From an uncultured Lachnospiraceae bacterium (lineage in GTDB: Bacteria > Bacillota > Clostridia > Lachnospirales > Lachnospiraceae), in the NCBI GenBank assembly GCA_900315735.1, contig ONAD01000001.1:62001-126000 (forward strand): 64,000 nucleotides of DNA. Reading direction: 5' to 3'. The notes below the pieces were generated by a model. The model was not told where the DNA came from, made no database searches, and was given only the letters and a program-made list of their open reading frames with translations. Below are positions 55,813 to 64,000 of the stretch, piece by piece (positions within the stretch are counted from its first letter, which is position 1; each line of letters opens with the position of its first letter). A program made the translations under genes and the position numbers.

Positions 55813-56065
55813 ATGGTAAAAAATATCGCACATAGAGGTTTCTCGGGAAAGTATCCGGAAAATACAATGCTGGCATTTGAAAAAGCCATAGAGGCAGGCT
55901 GCGATGGAATCGAACTGGATGTCCAGTTGTCTAAGGATGGGATTCCGGTAATCGTGCATGATGAGCGGTTAGCCCGGACAACGGGAGAATCCGGATTTGT
56001 CTGGAATTATTACCAATTATCCGGACAGGCTGAAACAGGAAATAGAAAACAGTGAAATACAATAG
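55813..56065 (+). pseudogene. Internally deleted glycerophosphodiester phosphodiesterase
   Basis: From ATG 55813 the frame reads VKNIAHRGFSGKYPENTMLA ... IELDVQLSKDGIPVIVHDE, the N-terminus of a GDPD enzyme with catalytic HR, E/D and H residues. After about residue 62 (TTGESGFVW) the sequence jumps to a typical GDPD C-terminus in another frame (ITNYPDRLKQEIENSE then TAG at 56063-56065). Around 150-170 central residues of a normal 240-residue enzyme are missing, so the gene is a deletion pseudogene. The binding site GAGGTAG is still visible. Confidence 0.75.
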
Positions 56066-56087
56066 GGAAAACTACAGAAAATAATAC

Positions 56088-56116
56088 TTGACGAACGAAG
56101 TAACATATGGTACTAT
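56088..56116 (+). promoter_or_regulatory. infC operon promoter
   Basis: TTGACG at 56088-56093, a 17-nt spacer and TACTAT at 56111-56116. The start of transcription should be near 56123. Confidence 0.75.
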
Positions 56117-56122
56117 AAGCAA

Positions 56123-56304
56123 GTTGAAGAAAGTAGAGTATCCACTCTCACCTTAGCACAGTTAAGTGACTAAGCGTTTATAATGAGCATGCAATGAGCG
56201 AATCATTTTGAAGTGGATAGTCTGTCTATCCACTTTTTTTGCGGAAATAAACGGAAAGTTGTCTGGCAAAGCTGTGGTGAATTTAATTTTGGAGGTGTAC
56301 GACC
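56123..56304 (+). promoter_or_regulatory. infC-rpmI-rplT leader with attenuator
   Basis: About 180 nt of untranslated leader. Terminator AAGTGGATAG/CTATCCACTT plus seven T lies at 56211-56240. The earlier segment AGTATCCACT (from 56136) can pair with AGTGGATA of the terminator and so act as an anti-terminator. The same arrangement is known from Firmicutes L20 leaders, where free L20 represses the operon; here this is inferred from position and pairing. Confidence 0.7.
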
Positions 56305-56811
56305 ATTAGCGAGTTAATGATCAATGAACAAATCAGAGATAAGGAAGTCCGCCTGATTGGTGCGGATGGTGAACAGTTAGGTATCATGTCAGCAAGAGAA
56401 GCATATAAGCTGGCACAGGAAGCAGAACTTGATTTAGTAAAGATTGCTCCTGGAGCAAAGCCACCTGTATGTAAGATTATCGATTACGGTAAATACAGAT
56501 ATGAGCTTGCAAGAAAAGAGAAGGAAGCACGTAAGAAACAGAAAACTGTTGAATTAAAAGAAGTTCGTCTTTCTCCGAATATCGATACCAATGATTTGAA
56601 TACCAAAATGAATGCCGCAAGAAAGTTCATTTCCAAGGGAAATAAAGTAAAAGTTACACTTCGTTTCCGTGGTAGAGAAATGGCACATGTACAGGCAAGC
56701 AAACATATTCTGGATGATTTTGCAGAAGCACTTGCAGATATTGCAGTAGTGGAGAAAGCACCAAAACTGGAAGGCAGAAGCATGGGTATGGTGCTGGCAG
56801 AGAAAAGATAA
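56305..56811 (+). CDS. infC: Translation initiation factor IF-3
   Basis: A 168-residue factor that keeps 30S subunits free and checks start codons. The N domain begins INEQIRDKEVRLIGADGEQLG, the linker is basic (RKEKEARKKQK), and the C domain has KVKVTLRFRGREMAH and the conserved end. The start is ATT 56305, 9 nt after GGAGG (56291-56295). ATG 56317 is 21 nt away and has no site of its own. An AUU start is characteristic of infC in many bacteria and allows IF3 to control itself. Confidence 0.95.
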   Translation: MSELMINEQIRDKEVRLIGADGEQLGIMSAREAYKLAQEAELDLVKIAPGAKPPVCKIIDYGKYRYELARKEKEARKKQKTVELKEVRLSPNIDTNDLNTKMNAARKFISKGNKVKVTLRFRGREMAHVQASKHILDDFAEALADIAVVEKAPKLEGRSMGMVLAEKR

Positions 56812-56833
56812 TGATTTTAAGGAGGAATAAATT

Positions 56834-57031
56834 ATGCCAAAACAGAAAACAAGCAGAGCAGCAGCAAAACGTTTCAAATTAACAGGAACAGGAAAATTAA
56901 AGAGAAACAAGGCTTATAAGAGACATATCTTAACAAAGAAAACAACTAAGACTAAGAGAAATCTTAGAAAACCTGCAATGACAGATGCAACAAACGTTAA
57001 GAATATGAAGAAGATTTTACCATATTTATAA
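56834..57031 (+). CDS. rpmI: 50S ribosomal protein L35
   Basis: A 65-residue very basic protein starting [20 protein letters not shown] with [11 protein letters not shown]. It lies 22 nt after infC, with AAGGAGGAA 6 nt before ATG, in the standard infC-rpmI-rplT order. Confidence 0.97.
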   Translation: MPKQKTSRAAAKRFKLTGTGKLKRNKAYKRHILTKKTTKTKRNLRKPAMTDATNVKNMKKILPYL

Positions 57032-57055
57032 GAATTGGTTAAGGAGGAATAGAAC

Positions 57056-57412
57056 ATGGCAAGAATTAAAGGCGGCTTAAACGCTAAAAAGAAACATAAT
57101 AGAACATTAAAATTAGCTAAAGGTTACAGAGGAGCACGCTCCAAACAGTATAGAGTAGCAAAACAGTCTGTCATGAGAGCCTTAACAAGTTCTTATGCAG
57201 GAAGAAAACAGAGAAAGAGACAGTTCAGACAGTTATGGATTGCTCGTATTAACGCAGCAGCAAGAATGAACGGATTATCTTACAGCAAATTTATGTATGG
57301 TTTAAAATTAGCTGGTGTTGATATGAACCGTAAAATGTTAGCTGAGATGGCTGTAAATGATGCAGAAGGATTTGCAACATTAGCAGAGCTTGCAAAAACA
57401 AAACTTGCTTAA
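57056..57412 (+). CDS. rplT: 50S ribosomal protein L20
   Basis: A 118-residue basic protein starting [19 protein letters not shown], with [19 protein letters not shown] and the RNA-binding C domain [14 protein letters not shown]. Besides its structural role, L20 is the usual translational or transcriptional repressor of this operon. AAGGAGGAA lies before ATG. Confidence 0.98.
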   Translation: MARIKGGLNAKKKHNRTLKLAKGYRGARSKQYRVAKQSVMRALTSSYAGRKQRKRQFRQLWIARINAAARMNGLSYSKFMYGLKLAGVDMNRKMLAEMAVNDAEGFATLAELAKTKLA

Positions 57413-57438
57413 TTTTTAAGAAGCGGACAAGTTATAAA

Positions 57439-57472
57439 AGAGGATTGTGATTATTCACAATCCTCTTTTTTT
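57439..57472. terminator. Bidirectional terminator between rplT and the minus-strand gene
   Basis: AGAGGATTGTG and CACAATCCTCT form a perfect 11-bp stem around ATTATT, with A-rich and T-rich flanks. It overlaps the last codons of the convergent gene at 57451. Confidence 0.9.
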
Positions 57473-57753
57473 ACGTTTGATTCGTTTGAACTTTTTTCGG
57501 AAGTATCCTGCCCGGAAGCTTCTTTTTTGACAGAATCTAAATCCTCTTGTAAAGAGTAATGATTCTTAAGCAGGCGGTATACCATGGTATATGCCCAGAT
57601 AAGTACCGGAACAACTACGGTGGCATAAATGGAAGCCTTAAGGCAGCTGGTGGCAAAATCGCTTCCAATCAGTGCGAAAACAAGAGTGGAAACATACAGG
57701 GCAACTAAGAGGATAACGCCGATAATTGCAAGAATCTGTTTTGTCTTTTTCAT
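57451..57753 (-). CDS. Small membrane protein with two helices
   Basis: A 100-residue protein with hydrophobic helices at about 7-27 and 39-60 and a charged Ser/Glu/Lys tail. The function is unknown. Its end overlaps the shared terminator, so its last residues (KKEDCE) are coded by the hairpin. ATG 57753 follows TTGAGG; a TTG at 57765 could add four residues but would itself be part of that site. Confidence 0.6.
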   Translation of the reverse strand: MKKTKQILAIIGVILLVALYVSTLVFALIGSDFATSCLKASIYATVVVPVLIWAYTMVYRLLKNHYSLQEDLDSVKKEASGQDTSEKSSNESNVKKEDCE

Positions 57754-57866
57754 AAATGACCTCAACTTTCTTCAATAGACTGCTTTTAGAAAAAGCAATA
57801 TACCTTATTTTAACATTTGACAGCGGATAGTCAATCGGGAAATGTGAAGTTACAGTGGATAAATAC

Positions 57867-57894
57867 TTGAAAAAAGCACAAAATATGCTATACT
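57867..57894 (+). promoter_or_regulatory. Promoter of the SEC-C gene
   Basis: TTGAAA at 57867-57872, a 16-nt spacer and TATACT at 57889-57894. Confidence 0.6.
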
Positions 57895-57943
57895 GAAACA
57901 AGCGTTATACGACTAAATATGGATTAAAGGATGGATATGAACT

Positions 57944-58444
57944 ATGGCATTATTAGAAGAATGGCAGAAGATTGCTTATGACCAGCAGGCAGATAGAGGA
58001 AAATTACAGAAGTTCTGGCAGAGATATTTTATGTTGGAGAAGGGCGTATATGAGAAGCTTTTAACCAACCCGGATGAGAAAGTCGAAGGAACTGTAAAAG
58101 AGCTGGCAGAGAAATACGAACTCAGCATTATGGATATGACCGGATTCTTAGATGGAATCAATGACAGTCTGGTAACACCAAACCCGATTGATACCATGGA
58201 AGAGGATACCAAGGTAAGCCTTGTATTTGACAAAGAGAAATTATACAAGAACATGGTAGATGCCAAAGCTGACTGGCTGTATGAATTGCCACAGTGGGAT
58301 GAAATCTTCGATGCAGATACTAAGAGAAAGCTTTACTTGGAGCAGAAGAAATCCGGCACTGTTGTAGTTGGAAAGAAAGTTGGAAGAAACGATCCATGTC
58401 CTTGCGGAAGTGGAAAGAAATATAAATTCTGCTGCGGAAGATAA
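57944..58444 (+). CDS. SEC-C motif protein
   Basis: A 166-residue protein with a helical body and a C-terminal SEC-C zinc motif, [20 protein letters not shown], the same metal-binding tail as SecA. The body resembles small SEC-C proteins of Firmicutes with no assigned role. It may bind the SecB-like or ribosomal partners of SecA; that is inference. AAAGGATG lies upstream. Confidence 0.8.
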   Translation: MALLEEWQKIAYDQQADRGKLQKFWQRYFMLEKGVYEKLLTNPDEKVEGTVKELAEKYELSIMDMTGFLDGINDSLVTPNPIDTMEEDTKVSLVFDKEKLYKNMVDAKADWLYELPQWDEIFDADTKRKLYLEQKKSGTVVVGKKVGRNDPCPCGSGKKYKFCCGR

Positions 58445-58480
58445 GAAGAAAATATTTGGACAAAATAATCCGAAAAGCTC

Positions 58481-58509
58481 TTTACATAGCAGAAAAAAGA
58501 GTATACAAT
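58481..58509 (+). promoter_or_regulatory. thrS promoter
   Basis: TTTACA at 58481-58486, a 17-nt spacer and TACAAT at 58504-58509, just before the T-box. Confidence 0.7.
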
Positions 58510-58516
58510 AGCTTTT

Positions 58517-58757
58517 GTCAAAAAGACAAAACGAAGAAGAGAAGAGTAGCATGACAGGAAGTCAAAGAGAGGAATACATTTGGTGAAAGTGTTCTGGTGG
58601 AATGTGATGTGAAGACCAGCTCTGAGTGACCCCAATCCGGTCCGGTGATTCCGTTATCATCAGAATGAGCGGTTGTACGATAAGTACAGCAAGCAGGGTG
58701 GAACCACGATAGAGTATCGTCCCTGATGCATAAGATTTATGCATCAGGGATTTTTTA
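58517..58757 (+). promoter_or_regulatory. T-box riboswitch, threonine-specific
   Basis: Stem I carries the AGAGAGG motif, and the specifier loop has GAAGACCAGCTCTGAGTG with the Thr codon ACC at 58615-58617. The T-box sequence AGGGTGGAACCACG is at 58695-58708. Terminator CCCTGATGCATAA/TTATGCATCAGGG plus six T ends at 58756. Uncharged tRNA-Thr should pair with the T-box and specifier and prevent termination upstream of thrS. Confidence 0.95.
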
Positions 58758-58825
58758 TGGAGAAACTCACAAAGTGTGTTTCTCGAGTTATTAATACCAA
58801 TATAATAAGAAAAGGAGACTTGAAC

Positions 58826-60787
58826 ATGAAAATCACATTAAAAGATGGCTCAGTAAAAGAGTACAGTGAAGCAAAATCAGTCTATGATATTGCAGCAGAT
58901 ATCAGCGAAGGCCTTGCAAGAGTTGCATGCGCCGGTGAAGTAGACGGAGAAGTGGTGGATTTACGAACCGTTCTTGACAAAGACTGCAATTTAAATATTA
59001 TAACAGCAAGTGATGAAGAAGGATTAAAGGTAATCCGTCATACAGCATCCCATGTACTGGCTCAGGCAGTAAAGAAATTATTCCCGGATGCCAAGATTAC
59101 CATTGGACCGGCGATTGAAGACGGTTTCTATTATGACTTTGACCATGCACCATTTTCAAGAGAAGACCTTGATAACTTAGAAGCTGAGATGAAGAAGATT
59201 ATTAAGGAAGGTCATGAGTTAAAACGTTTCACACTTCCAAGAGAAGAAGCAATCAAATTCATGCAGGAACGCAATGAGCCATATAAAGTAGAACTGATTG
59301 AAGAATTACCGGAGGGAGAAGAAATTTCTTTCTATGACCAGGGTGGCTTCGTAGATTTATGTGCAGGACCTCATCTGATGACAACCAAGGGTGTAAAGGC
59401 ATTTAAACTGACCTCATCTTCCATGGCATACTGGAGAGGTGATTCTGACAAAGCAAGATTACAGAGAATTTACGGTACTGCATTTAATAAGAAAGAAGAG
59501 TTAAAAGAGTACTTAGAGAAATTAGAAGATGCCAAACGCCGTGACCATAACAAACTTGGCCGTGAGATGGGATTATTTACCACTGTTGATGTTATCGGAC
59601 AGGGACTTCCTTTATTTACACCAAAGGGAACCAAGATGATTATGAAACTGCAGCGTTGGATGGAAGACTTGGAGGATAAAGAGTGGGGCTATGTCCGTAC
59701 CAGAACTCCGTTGATGGCAAAGAGCGACCTCTATAAGATTTCCGGACACTGGGATCATTATATGGATGGAATGTTCATCTTAAATAAAGACAGCGATGAC
59801 AAAGAAACAATGGCACTGCGTCCGATGACCTGTCCATTCCAGTATTATGTATACATGAATGAGCAGCATTCTTACAGAGATCTGCCATATCGTATGTCAG
59901 AGACTTCCACACTGTTCCGTAATGAGGACTCCGGAGAAATGCACGGACTTACCCGTGTCAGACAGTTCACTATTACAGAGGCACATATTATTCTTTGTCC
60001 GGAACAGGCAGAAGAAGAGCTTACCAGATGTACGGAGCTTTGCCACTATGTAATGACTACACTTGGTATTGACGGAGATGTTACTTACCGTCTGTCCAAA
60101 TGGGATCCAAACAACAAAGCAAAATATCTTGGTGACGAAGAATACTGGAACAGCACACAGCAGTATCTGCGTGATGTTATGGATAAGAATGGTATCAAGT
60201 ATACTGAGGCTGATGGAGAAGCCGCATTCTACGGACCAAAGATTGATATTCAGGCAAAGAATGTATACGGAAAAGAAGATACCATGGTTACCATCCAGCT
60301 TGACTGTGCAAGTGCAGAGAAGTTTGGTATGTATTATATTGATGAGAAGGGTGAGAAAGTACTTCCTTGGATTATCCATCGTACATCCATGGGATGTTAT
60401 GAACGTACCCTTGCATGGCTGATTGAGCATTATGCAGGAAAATTCCCAACCTGGCTTTGTCCGGAACAGGTAAGAGTATTACCGATTTCTGAGAAATATG
60501 CAGATTACGCAGAGCAGGTAAGAAAAGAATTAGCAGCTCATGATGTAGATGTAACGGTTGATAACCGTTCTGAGAAAATCGGATTCAAGATTCGTGAAGC
60601 AAGACTGGATAAGCTGCCGTACATGCTGGTAGTTGGTCAGCAGGAAGCAGAGAACGGAACAGTATCCGTAAGAAGCCGTTTTGCAGGAGACGAAGGCGTA
60701 AAACCTTTAGGAGAATTCATTGATGCAATCTGCGAAGAGATTCGTACCAAGGAAATCCGAAAGGAAGAAGTTGCAGAAGAAAAATAA
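58826..60787 (+). CDS. thrS: Threonyl-tRNA synthetase
   Basis: A 653-residue class II synthetase. It has an N-terminal TGS domain (ITLKDGSVKEYSE), editing domain with HTASHVLAQAV and the metal motif CAGPHLM, and catalytic core RPMTCPFQYYVYMNEQHSYRD, TRVRQFTITEAHI and HRTSMGCYERTLAWLIEHY. The C-terminal anticodon-binding domain reads LCPEQVRVLPISEKYADYAE. ATG 58826 has AAAAGGAG 8 nt upstream; the longer frame starts inside the T-box terminator and is not used. Confidence 0.98.
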   Translation: MKITLKDGSVKEYSEAKSVYDIAADISEGLARVACAGEVDGEVVDLRTVLDKDCNLNIITASDEEGLKVIRHTASHVLAQAVKKLFPDAKITIGPAIEDGFYYDFDHAPFSREDLDNLEAEMKKIIKEGHELKRFTLPREEAIKFMQERNEPYKVELIEELPEGEEISFYDQGGFVDLCAGPHLMTTKGVKAFKLTSSSMAYWRGDSDKARLQRIYGTAFNKKEELKEYLEKLEDAKRRDHNKLGREMGLFTTVDVIGQGLPLFTPKGTKMIMKLQRWMEDLEDKEWGYVRTRTPLMAKSDLYKISGHWDHYMDGMFILNKDSDDKETMALRPMTCPFQYYVYMNEQHSYRDLPYRMSETSTLFRNEDSGEMHGLTRVRQFTITEAHIILCPEQAEEELTRCTELCHYVMTTLGIDGDVTYRLSKWDPNNKAKYLGDEEYWNSTQQYLRDVMDKNGIKYTEADGEAAFYGPKIDIQAKNVYGKEDTMVTIQLDCASAEKFGMYYIDEKGEKVLPWIIHRTSMGCYERTLAWLIEHYAGKFPTWLCPEQVRVLPISEKYADYAEQVRKELAAHDVDVTVDNRSEKIGFKIREARLDKLPYMLVVGQQEAENGTVSVRSRFAGDEGVKPLGEFIDAICEEIRTKEIRKEEVAEEK

Positions 60788-60838
60788 AGATGCAATAAAA
60801 TTTCAAATTTTTAATTTTATAATTTGTATGGATTCAGA

Positions 60839-60878
60839 AAGACTGTTGCTGGCATTGTGCCGGTCAACAGTCTTTTTT
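60839..60878 (+). terminator. Terminator after thrS
   Basis: AGACTGTTG and CAACAGTCT pair around a GC-containing loop, followed by TTTTTT. Confidence 0.88.
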
Positions 60879-60981
60879 GCAGTCGGCAAAAAACTTGCAA
60901 AATGTATTTCTAGTAGTTGGTAACATAAAAAGATTTCCTTCGGAGATACTAAACGTGTAACGAAAGAAAGGAGATGATTTT

Positions 60982-61296
60982 ATGACAGAATTAAAATGTT
61001 CTGTAAGAAGCTGCAGTTTCCAGAAGGATGATTGCTGCTGTCGTGGAAATATTACAGTAGAAGGTGCACATGCAAACCGCAACAGTGAGACAAGCTGCGG
61101 AAGCTTTGAAGAAAAGAAAACCTGCGGATGTGCCAATTCAACCGGCGAACCGCCTAAGATGAGTGATGTTACCTGTGAAGCAGTAAACTGTAAATTCAAT
61201 GAAGGAAGAAAATGTCATGCAAAAGACATCCAGGTAGCCGGAAGTAACGCCTGCACCTGTATGGAAACAGAGTGTGCAAGCTTCTGCTGTGCTTAA
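60982..61296 (+). CDS. DUF1540 protein with two Cys-rich repeats
   Basis: A 104-residue protein made of two DUF1540 units: CSVRSCSFQKDDCCCRGNIT and CEAVNCKFNEGRKCHAKDIQ, each ending in a CxTxC.SF-like segment. DUF1540 proteins are small, metal-binding proteins common in spore-forming Clostridia. AAAGGAGATGATT lies before ATG, a long match to the anti-SD. The stop codon is part of a 16-nt tandem repeat. Confidence 0.85.
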   Translation: MTELKCSVRSCSFQKDDCCCRGNITVEGAHANRNSETSCGSFEEKKTCGCANSTGEPPKMSDVTCEAVNCKFNEGRKCHAKDIQVAGSNACTCMETECASFCCA

Positions 61297-61365
61297 GATG
61301 CACAATGCCTAAGATGCGCAATGCCTAAAGAGGCCGTAGTACCGGCTAGGTGGCACAATGCCGAA
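61294..61365 (+). repeat. Tandem 16-nt repeat at the DUF1540 stop codon
   Basis: TAAGATGCACAATGCC (61294-61309) and TAAGATGCGCAATGCC (61310-61325) differ at one base; a third partial copy GCACAATGCCGAA is at 61353-61365. The TAA of the gene begins the first unit. Confidence 0.7.
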
Positions 61366-61409
61366 ATGAAGAGCGGTGGAATAAAATAAATTTATAGTTT
61401 TTTGAAAAA

Positions 61410-61452
61410 TATTTCTGTGTCTACTCTTAACAGATTAGACACAGAAATTTAG
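61410..61452. terminator. Hairpin terminator
   Basis: AATTTCTGTGTCTA-type arm (61410-61423) and TAGACACAGAAATTT pair over about 14 bp. The A/T flanks would allow termination in either direction. Confidence 0.7.
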
Positions 61453-61474
61453 AAGAATCTTAAGAAAAACACTA

Positions 61475-61502
61475 TTGTAAAAGGGATAAAAGAAAGTATA
61501 AT
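61475..61502 (+). promoter_or_regulatory. Promoter of the phospholipase-C-like gene
   Basis: TTGTAA at 61475-61480, a 16-nt spacer and TATAAT at 61497-61502, 70 nt before the start codon. Confidence 0.55.
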
Positions 61503-61571
61503 GTGATTGAAACATAAAATGAAGCAGGAAGTAATGTGTAAAGGTGCAAAAAGACACACAGGAGGAAGTAA

Positions 61572-62171
61572 ATGCGGAAAAAGTCACATATTTTACTGGC
61601 ACGTTATATTGCAAAGAATACAGAGGATGCAGAACTTAAGAAACATAGATTGTCTTTTTATATTGGCAGTATTCTGCCGGATTGCAAACCGTCTTTTGTA
61701 TATAAGAAGCATGAAATCAATGGAACATTTCCGGATGTAAAGAAGATGATGGAACAATTGATTTTCGGCAGACCAAATGGGAAAATGGTTCGCAAACGCC
61801 GGTATTATATGAATCTTGGTCAGGTGACGCATTATATTGCCGATTATTTTACTTACCCGCATAATAAAATATATCCGGGAACTTTAAAGGATCACTGTTC
61901 CTATGAAGAGCAGCTGAAACGAAGCTTAAAGGCATATATTATGAACCGCAACATGGAGGCAAAAGAAAAGATACAGGCTGATTTCCGGGATGCAGAAGCC
62001 CTGTATGAATATATTTTAGAACAGCATAAACAGTATCTTGGCAGGAAAATTAATATTGATGTAGATATTCACAATATTATCGCAACGAACCGGATGCTGG
62101 TGGAAGGCGTGGCAGATTTATTCCAGAAGGCACGACAGAAGGAACGGTTGTCGCTTCTTGTCGAAATTTGA
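61572..62171 (+). CDS. Zinc-dependent phospholipase C-like protein
   Basis: A 199-residue protein with spaced His/Asp residues typical of the PLC/S1-P1 zinc fold: HILLARYIAKN near the start, LPDCKPSF, and HYIADYFTYPHN with the H...D..H pattern, then DHCSYEEQL. No signal peptide is visible, so it seems cytoplasmic, unlike secreted clostridial phospholipases. The substrate is unknown. AGGAGGAAG lies before ATG. Confidence 0.8.
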   Translation: MRKKSHILLARYIAKNTEDAELKKHRLSFYIGSILPDCKPSFVYKKHEINGTFPDVKKMMEQLIFGRPNGKMVRKRRYYMNLGQVTHYIADYFTYPHNKIYPGTLKDHCSYEEQLKRSLKAYIMNRNMEAKEKIQADFRDAEALYEYILEQHKQYLGRKINIDVDIHNIIATNRMLVEGVADLFQKARQKERLSLLVEI

Positions 62172-62274
62172 CGAAAAAAGATGTTACATTTTGTTTGATT
62201 TTTGGTAATGGGCAGAGTAAAATGTAAATACAGATGATCGGGGAGAGATGGGACACAGCATAGGAGAAATGCTT

Positions 62275-62451
62275 ATGGATGATAGGGAAGCACTTCGCAT
62301 TGCGATTGAACGTGCAAGAATCCGATTGGATGAAGCTCTCGAACGTGCGGAAAGTATGGATGAATGTTATGACCTGAGTCTGGAAGTGGACAGACTGATC
62401 GAGAACTATGTATCGCTATGTGAGCAAAAAGAACTTGTACCGGTAAGATAA
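62275..62451 (+). CDS. Spo0E-like aspartyl-phosphate phosphatase
   Basis: A 58-residue two-helix protein. The second helix YDLSLEVDRLIENYVSL carries the Spo0E signature SxxxD (SLEVD). Such proteins dephosphorylate Spo0A~P and delay sporulation. I chose ATG 62275, 8 nt after AGGAG at 62262-62266. Earlier ATGs at 62248 and 62269 sit too close to a binding site. It suggests a sporulating host. Confidence 0.78.
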   Translation: MDDREALRIAIERARIRLDEALERAESMDECYDLSLEVDRLIENYVSLCEQKELVPVR

Positions 62452-62514
62452 ATGTGGACTTCCGGAACTTTTTAAACCTAACCACTTGTGTGAATAGAAA
62501 AAAACTTAAAATAG

Positions 62515-62552
62515 CCCGTATTTCTGCTGTTTTTCTTGCAGAAATATGGGTT
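62515..62552 (+). terminator. Hairpin overlapping the transposase promoter
   Basis: CCCGTATTTCTGC (62515-62527) and GCAGAAATATGGG (62538-62550) pair with one G-U wobble, followed by TTTT. It can stop transcription entering the insertion sequence from outside. Confidence 0.7.
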
Positions 62553-62564
62553 TTGTGTTATACT
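62536..62564 (+). promoter_or_regulatory. Transposase promoter
   Basis: TTGCAG at 62536-62541, a 17-nt spacer and TATACT at 62559-62564. The -35 lies in the descending strand of the hairpin. Confidence 0.6.
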
Positions 62565-62602
62565 TTATTTAGGTTTGATTAATTCTAAATTAAGGAGGAC
62601 AT

Positions 62603-64000
62603 ATGTATTACGATTTTGAGGTACCGTTGCCAGATGCTCCAGGAAAACTTGCCTATGAAAAACATGGTGATACGACCTATGTTAAGTATGAATATGACCG
62701 GATTTATGATCCGGAAAAGAAGTTCACATATCCAAAGCGTGCGACTATAGGGAAACGTTCGAAGGAAAAGCCGGATATGTTCCGGCCAAACCAGAACTAT
62801 CTGACTTACTTTCCGAATGCAGAGCTGCCAATCTCTGATTACCGAAGCACAAGAAGCAGTTGTCTGCGTGCCGGTGCTTTTATTGTGATGAGAAAGATCA
62901 TAAAGGACTATAAACTGGAAGAAATACTGGGAATGTATTTCAAGGATCGTGATCTTGGTCTTTTTCTGGATCTTGCAGTGTATTCCATAATTACAGAAGA
63001 TAATGCAAGTCAGTATTATCCGGATTACGCTTACAATCACCCGTTGTTTACACAAAATATGAGGATATACAGCGATTCTACAGTTTCTGCTTTTCTCCAG
63101 TCAGTCACGGAAGATCAGAATGCCGGTTTTCTGAATGAATGGAACGGTTCCAGAAATCATCGCGAAAAAATATATATATCCTACGATTCCACAAACAAAA
63201 ACAGCCAGGCTGGTGATGTCGAGATCGTAGAGTATGGAAAGCCCAAGGTTGATATAGGATTTCCTGTATTTAACTACGCCGTGGGATATGATGTGAATAA
63301 CCGGGAACCCTTATTCTATGAAAAATATCCGGGTAGTATTGTAGATATATCGCAGCTCAAACTGATGCTGAATAAGGCACAGGGATATGGATATAAGAAA
63401 GTTGGTTTTATTTTGGACCGCGGATATTTCTCGAAACAGAACATCGAGCACATGGATAAATGTGGATATAGCTTTATTATCATGGTAAAGGGAATGGCGG
63501 ACCTGGTATCAGAACTGATTTTGAGTAATAAAGGCAGTTTTGAAAACAAGCGTAGCTGTGACATGGATGGATTTGGCGTTTACGGAAAAACCGTAAAAGG
63601 AAGGCTGTATGAATCAGACCGGAAGGAGCGATATTTTCATATATACCACAGTATATCGAAGGAAGCCTCTGAAAGGATCCGGTTTGAAGACCAGCTGAAG
63701 ACTATGAAAACATATATGATGGCCCATCGGGACGAGGAATTCACCTTCGGTCCTATGTATAAAAAGTACTTCTATCTGCATTATGACAAGGAAAACAAAA
63801 TCTTCCTATTGCCGGAAGAAAACACACAGGCCACAGAAAGGGAACTGGATCTGTGCGGTTATTTTGTCATCATTACATCGGACAAAATGACAGCGAAGGA
63901 AGCTCTGCATATCTATAAGAGCCGGGATATGTCGGAGAAAGCTTTTCGTGGTGACAAGACATATCTAGGAGACAAGAGTCTGCGTGTGCATTCGACTGAA
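62603..64000 (+). mobile_element. IS1634-type transposase (3' end outside window)
   Basis: ATG 62603 after AAGGAGG opens a frame with no stop to the window end (466 codons). The protein starts MYYDFEVPLPDAPGKLAYEK. It has the DDE transposase plan: first Asp in IYISYDSTNKNSQAGD (about 192-207), second Asp in GFILDRGYFSKQN, and the likely Glu in YKSRDMSEKAFRGDK near the edge. The spacing fits the IS4-like IS1634 family. The right end and inverted repeat lie outside the window. The left terminal repeat is not certain but should be near 62460-62520, downstream of the spo0E-like gene. Confidence 0.85.

Overview
The window looks like a chromosomal segment of a Lachnospiraceae-type anaerobe (class Clostridia). 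The evidence is a moderate-to-low GC, Gram-positive style genome with strong GGAGG ribosome binding sites. It carries an acetate kinase, a T-box-controlled thrS, an infC-rpmI-rplT operon starting with an AUU codon, the block DUF177/rpmF/plsX/acpP/rnc/smc/ftsY, Spo0E and DUF1540 proteins, and several families typical of gut Firmicutes (YfhO, YesL, DUF711 with ACT, TmcAL). There are no rRNA or tRNA genes and no CRISPR array.

Layout. 1-7445 holds cell-surface and membrane genes: YfhO, YdcF, two zinc-ribbon proteins, a C39-like peptidase and an alpha/beta hydrolase. 7534-11218 is an accessory stretch with an XRE regulator, a twin-hairpin RNA candidate ahead of a MATE pump, a cytidylate-kinase-like protein, TfoX-N, an acetyltransferase remnant and a DUF6774 protein. 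11335-20448 is mostly housekeeping: isochorismatase, thioesterase, polA, coaE, an FtsA-like actin-fold protein, a YycJ-type MBL hydrolase and the ACT/DUF711 pair. 20473-23865 holds a glycosyltransferase and then a ZTP-riboswitch-controlled purine operon that uses a PurO-type IMP cyclohydrolase and a stand-alone AICAR formyltransferase. 24411-36731 runs TmcAL (minus strand), ackA, DUF177-rpmF, YesL, plsX-acpP, rnc-smc-ftsY and ilvA. 36813-38346 is a type IV abortive-infection/toxin-antitoxin module (AbiE) with two palindromic operators. 38509-46210 has a beta-propeller protein, pheA, a DUF815 ATPase and a polyphosphate pair (Ppx/GppA and PPK1). 46572-55722 has a PHP phosphoesterase, a SARP-type regulator, a 963-residue surface protein, a large membrane protein and a membrane-bound MutS-like ATPase. 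55813-64000 has a GDPD pseudogene, infC-rpmI-rplT, a SEC-C protein, T-box/thrS, DUF1540, a phospholipase-C-like protein, Spo0E and the start of an IS1634-type insertion sequence cut by the window edge.

The most unusual content is non-coding. Three intergenic regions (5459-5702, 23893-24346 and 39553-39911) carry the same kind of long imperfect inverted repeat. Two of them share a nearly identical apical core of about 70 nt that folds as a three-way junction. Their arms differ in sequence between copies but still pair within each copy, including at least one compensatory base-pair change. I do not recognise this family. A second, short palindromic repeat (core AGAAGCTGCC/GGCAGCTTCT) occurs in about five intergenic places, four of them right behind a terminator. 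Ahead of the MATE gene a strong promoter drives two tandem terminator-like hairpins that show the same 11-nt loop.

Start codons were chosen from Shine-Dalgarno spacing and promoter position and often differ from the longest open frame. Two are non-standard: AUU for infC and probably CUG for AbiEii. All calls come from reading the sequence without database searches.
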